From: Flavobacteriales bacterium
Lineage (GTDB): Bacteria; Bacteroidota; Bacteroidia; Flavobacteriales; BACL11
Length of the DNA: 5,823 nt
Direction: 5' to 3'
NCBI GenBank assembly: GCA_002724895.1
Contig: PBQB01000020.1
Coordinates: forward strand, 3,393-9,215
Position numbers and translations under genes: made by a program
Notes under the pieces: model-generated
Seen by the model: the letters and a program-made list of their open reading frames with translations, nothing else
Database searches by the model: none
Told to the model about the DNA's origin: nothing
Part shown: positions 5,537 through 5,823 of the stretch, in pieces
Position numbering within the stretch: the stretch's first letter is position 1
How the letters are laid out: the number at the start of each line of letters is the position of its first letter

Positions 5537-5823
5537 TTATTTTTTAATCTCTCTCACTCTAGAAATAAACATCGCTAATAAAAAAGATATAACCCCACCA
5601 ATTAGACTCCAAATTAAAATATCATCTTCTTTTTTACTAACTCTAGCAAATTCTTGAACAAAAGATAAAGGTTTTAAAATTTCTTTTTGAGTTCGAATCT
5701 TTTCTCTATACTCACTTAAAATAGTAATCTGATTATTTATAGTACTTTTTTCATAACCATTCACAACCTTTAAAGAAGAACTAAAATTTGTATTATCAAC
5801 AATTCCTTTTAATCTAATTTCTT
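5537..5823 (-). CDS. Wzz-like chain-length determinant (polysaccharide co-polymerase), C-terminal part, cut by window edge
   Basis: The frame is open from the right edge to the stop at 5537, giving 94 residues. A GTG at 5764 could be taken as a start, but nineteen more in-frame codons lie upstream without a stop, so the true start is outside the window. The visible part holds a polar, helix-prone periplasmic stretch (residues 20-50, with ILSEYREKIRTQKEIL), one transmembrane helix (about 68-87, LIWSLIGGVISFLLAMFIS) and a short basic tail RVREIKK. Helix plus short cytoplasmic tail at the C-terminus is the layout of Wzz-type co-polymerases, which set chain length with Wzy in the inner membrane. 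There is no kinase domain after the helix, so this is not the fused tyrosine-kinase form. The proline-rich block usual just before this helix is reduced to a single Pro (51). The assignment rests on topology and on ugd/wzx/wzy downstream. Another membrane protein of the locus with a coiled-coil domain is possible. Confidence 0.66.
   Translation of the reverse strand, partial: EIRLKGIVDNTNFSSSLKVVNGYEKSTINNQITILSEYREKIRTQKEILKPLSFVQEFARVSKKEDDILIWSLIGGVISFLLAMFISRVREIKK

Noticed and set aside
5537..5764. A complete 75-aa ORF starting at GTG 5764
   Set aside because: The frame continues without a stop to the window edge (19 more codons), and the protein reads as the C-terminal end of a longer membrane protein, so GTG is an internal valine codon.

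Overview
The window is wall-to-wall protein-coding DNA, all on the minus strand. It reads as an internal slice of a Wzx/Wzy-dependent surface-polysaccharide locus (O-antigen or capsule) from a Gram-negative bacterium. The DNA is very AT-rich: hand counts of sampled 60-base lines give about 18-22% G+C in the accessory genes and about 35-38% inside ugd. Proteins are rich in Ile, Lys, Asn and Phe. TGA serves as a stop (in two ATGA junctions), so the standard bacterial code fits. The organism cannot be named from this window. Low-GC Campylobacterota or a streamlined marine proteobacterium would fit, but that is inference.

In transcription order (right to left): (1) the 3' end of a Wzz-like polysaccharide co-polymerase, cut by the right edge; (2) ugd, UDP-glucose 6-dehydrogenase, complete; (3) a MurJ-like Wzx flippase; (4) a Wzy-type O-antigen polymerase; (5) a GNAT/FemAB-like acyltransferase candidate of 268 aa; (6) a family 2 glycosyltransferase; (7) the first 57 codons of a small monotopic phosphoglycosyl transferase (PglC/WcaJ-C-terminal type), cut by the left edge. 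Gene 7 is recognised from translation of positions 173 to 1.

No gap between genes exceeds 6 bases. The last four junctions overlap by 11, 11, 4 and 4 bases, so this is one transcription unit with probable translational coupling. No promoter, terminator, RNA gene, mobile element or CRISPR is visible, and there is no non-coding stretch long enough to hold one.

Working model: the phosphoglycosyl transferase starts the repeat unit by placing a sugar-phosphate on undecaprenyl phosphate. The GT2 enzyme, with others presumably outside the window, extends it, and Ugd supplies UDP-glucuronate. The 268-aa protein may acylate a sugar. The MurJ-like protein flips the lipid-linked unit, Wzy polymerises it and Wzz sets chain length. 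Points most worth a second look are the flippase, which looks like MurJ stripped of most lipid II-contacting charges, the poorly characterised 268-aa protein, and the run of overlapping genes.
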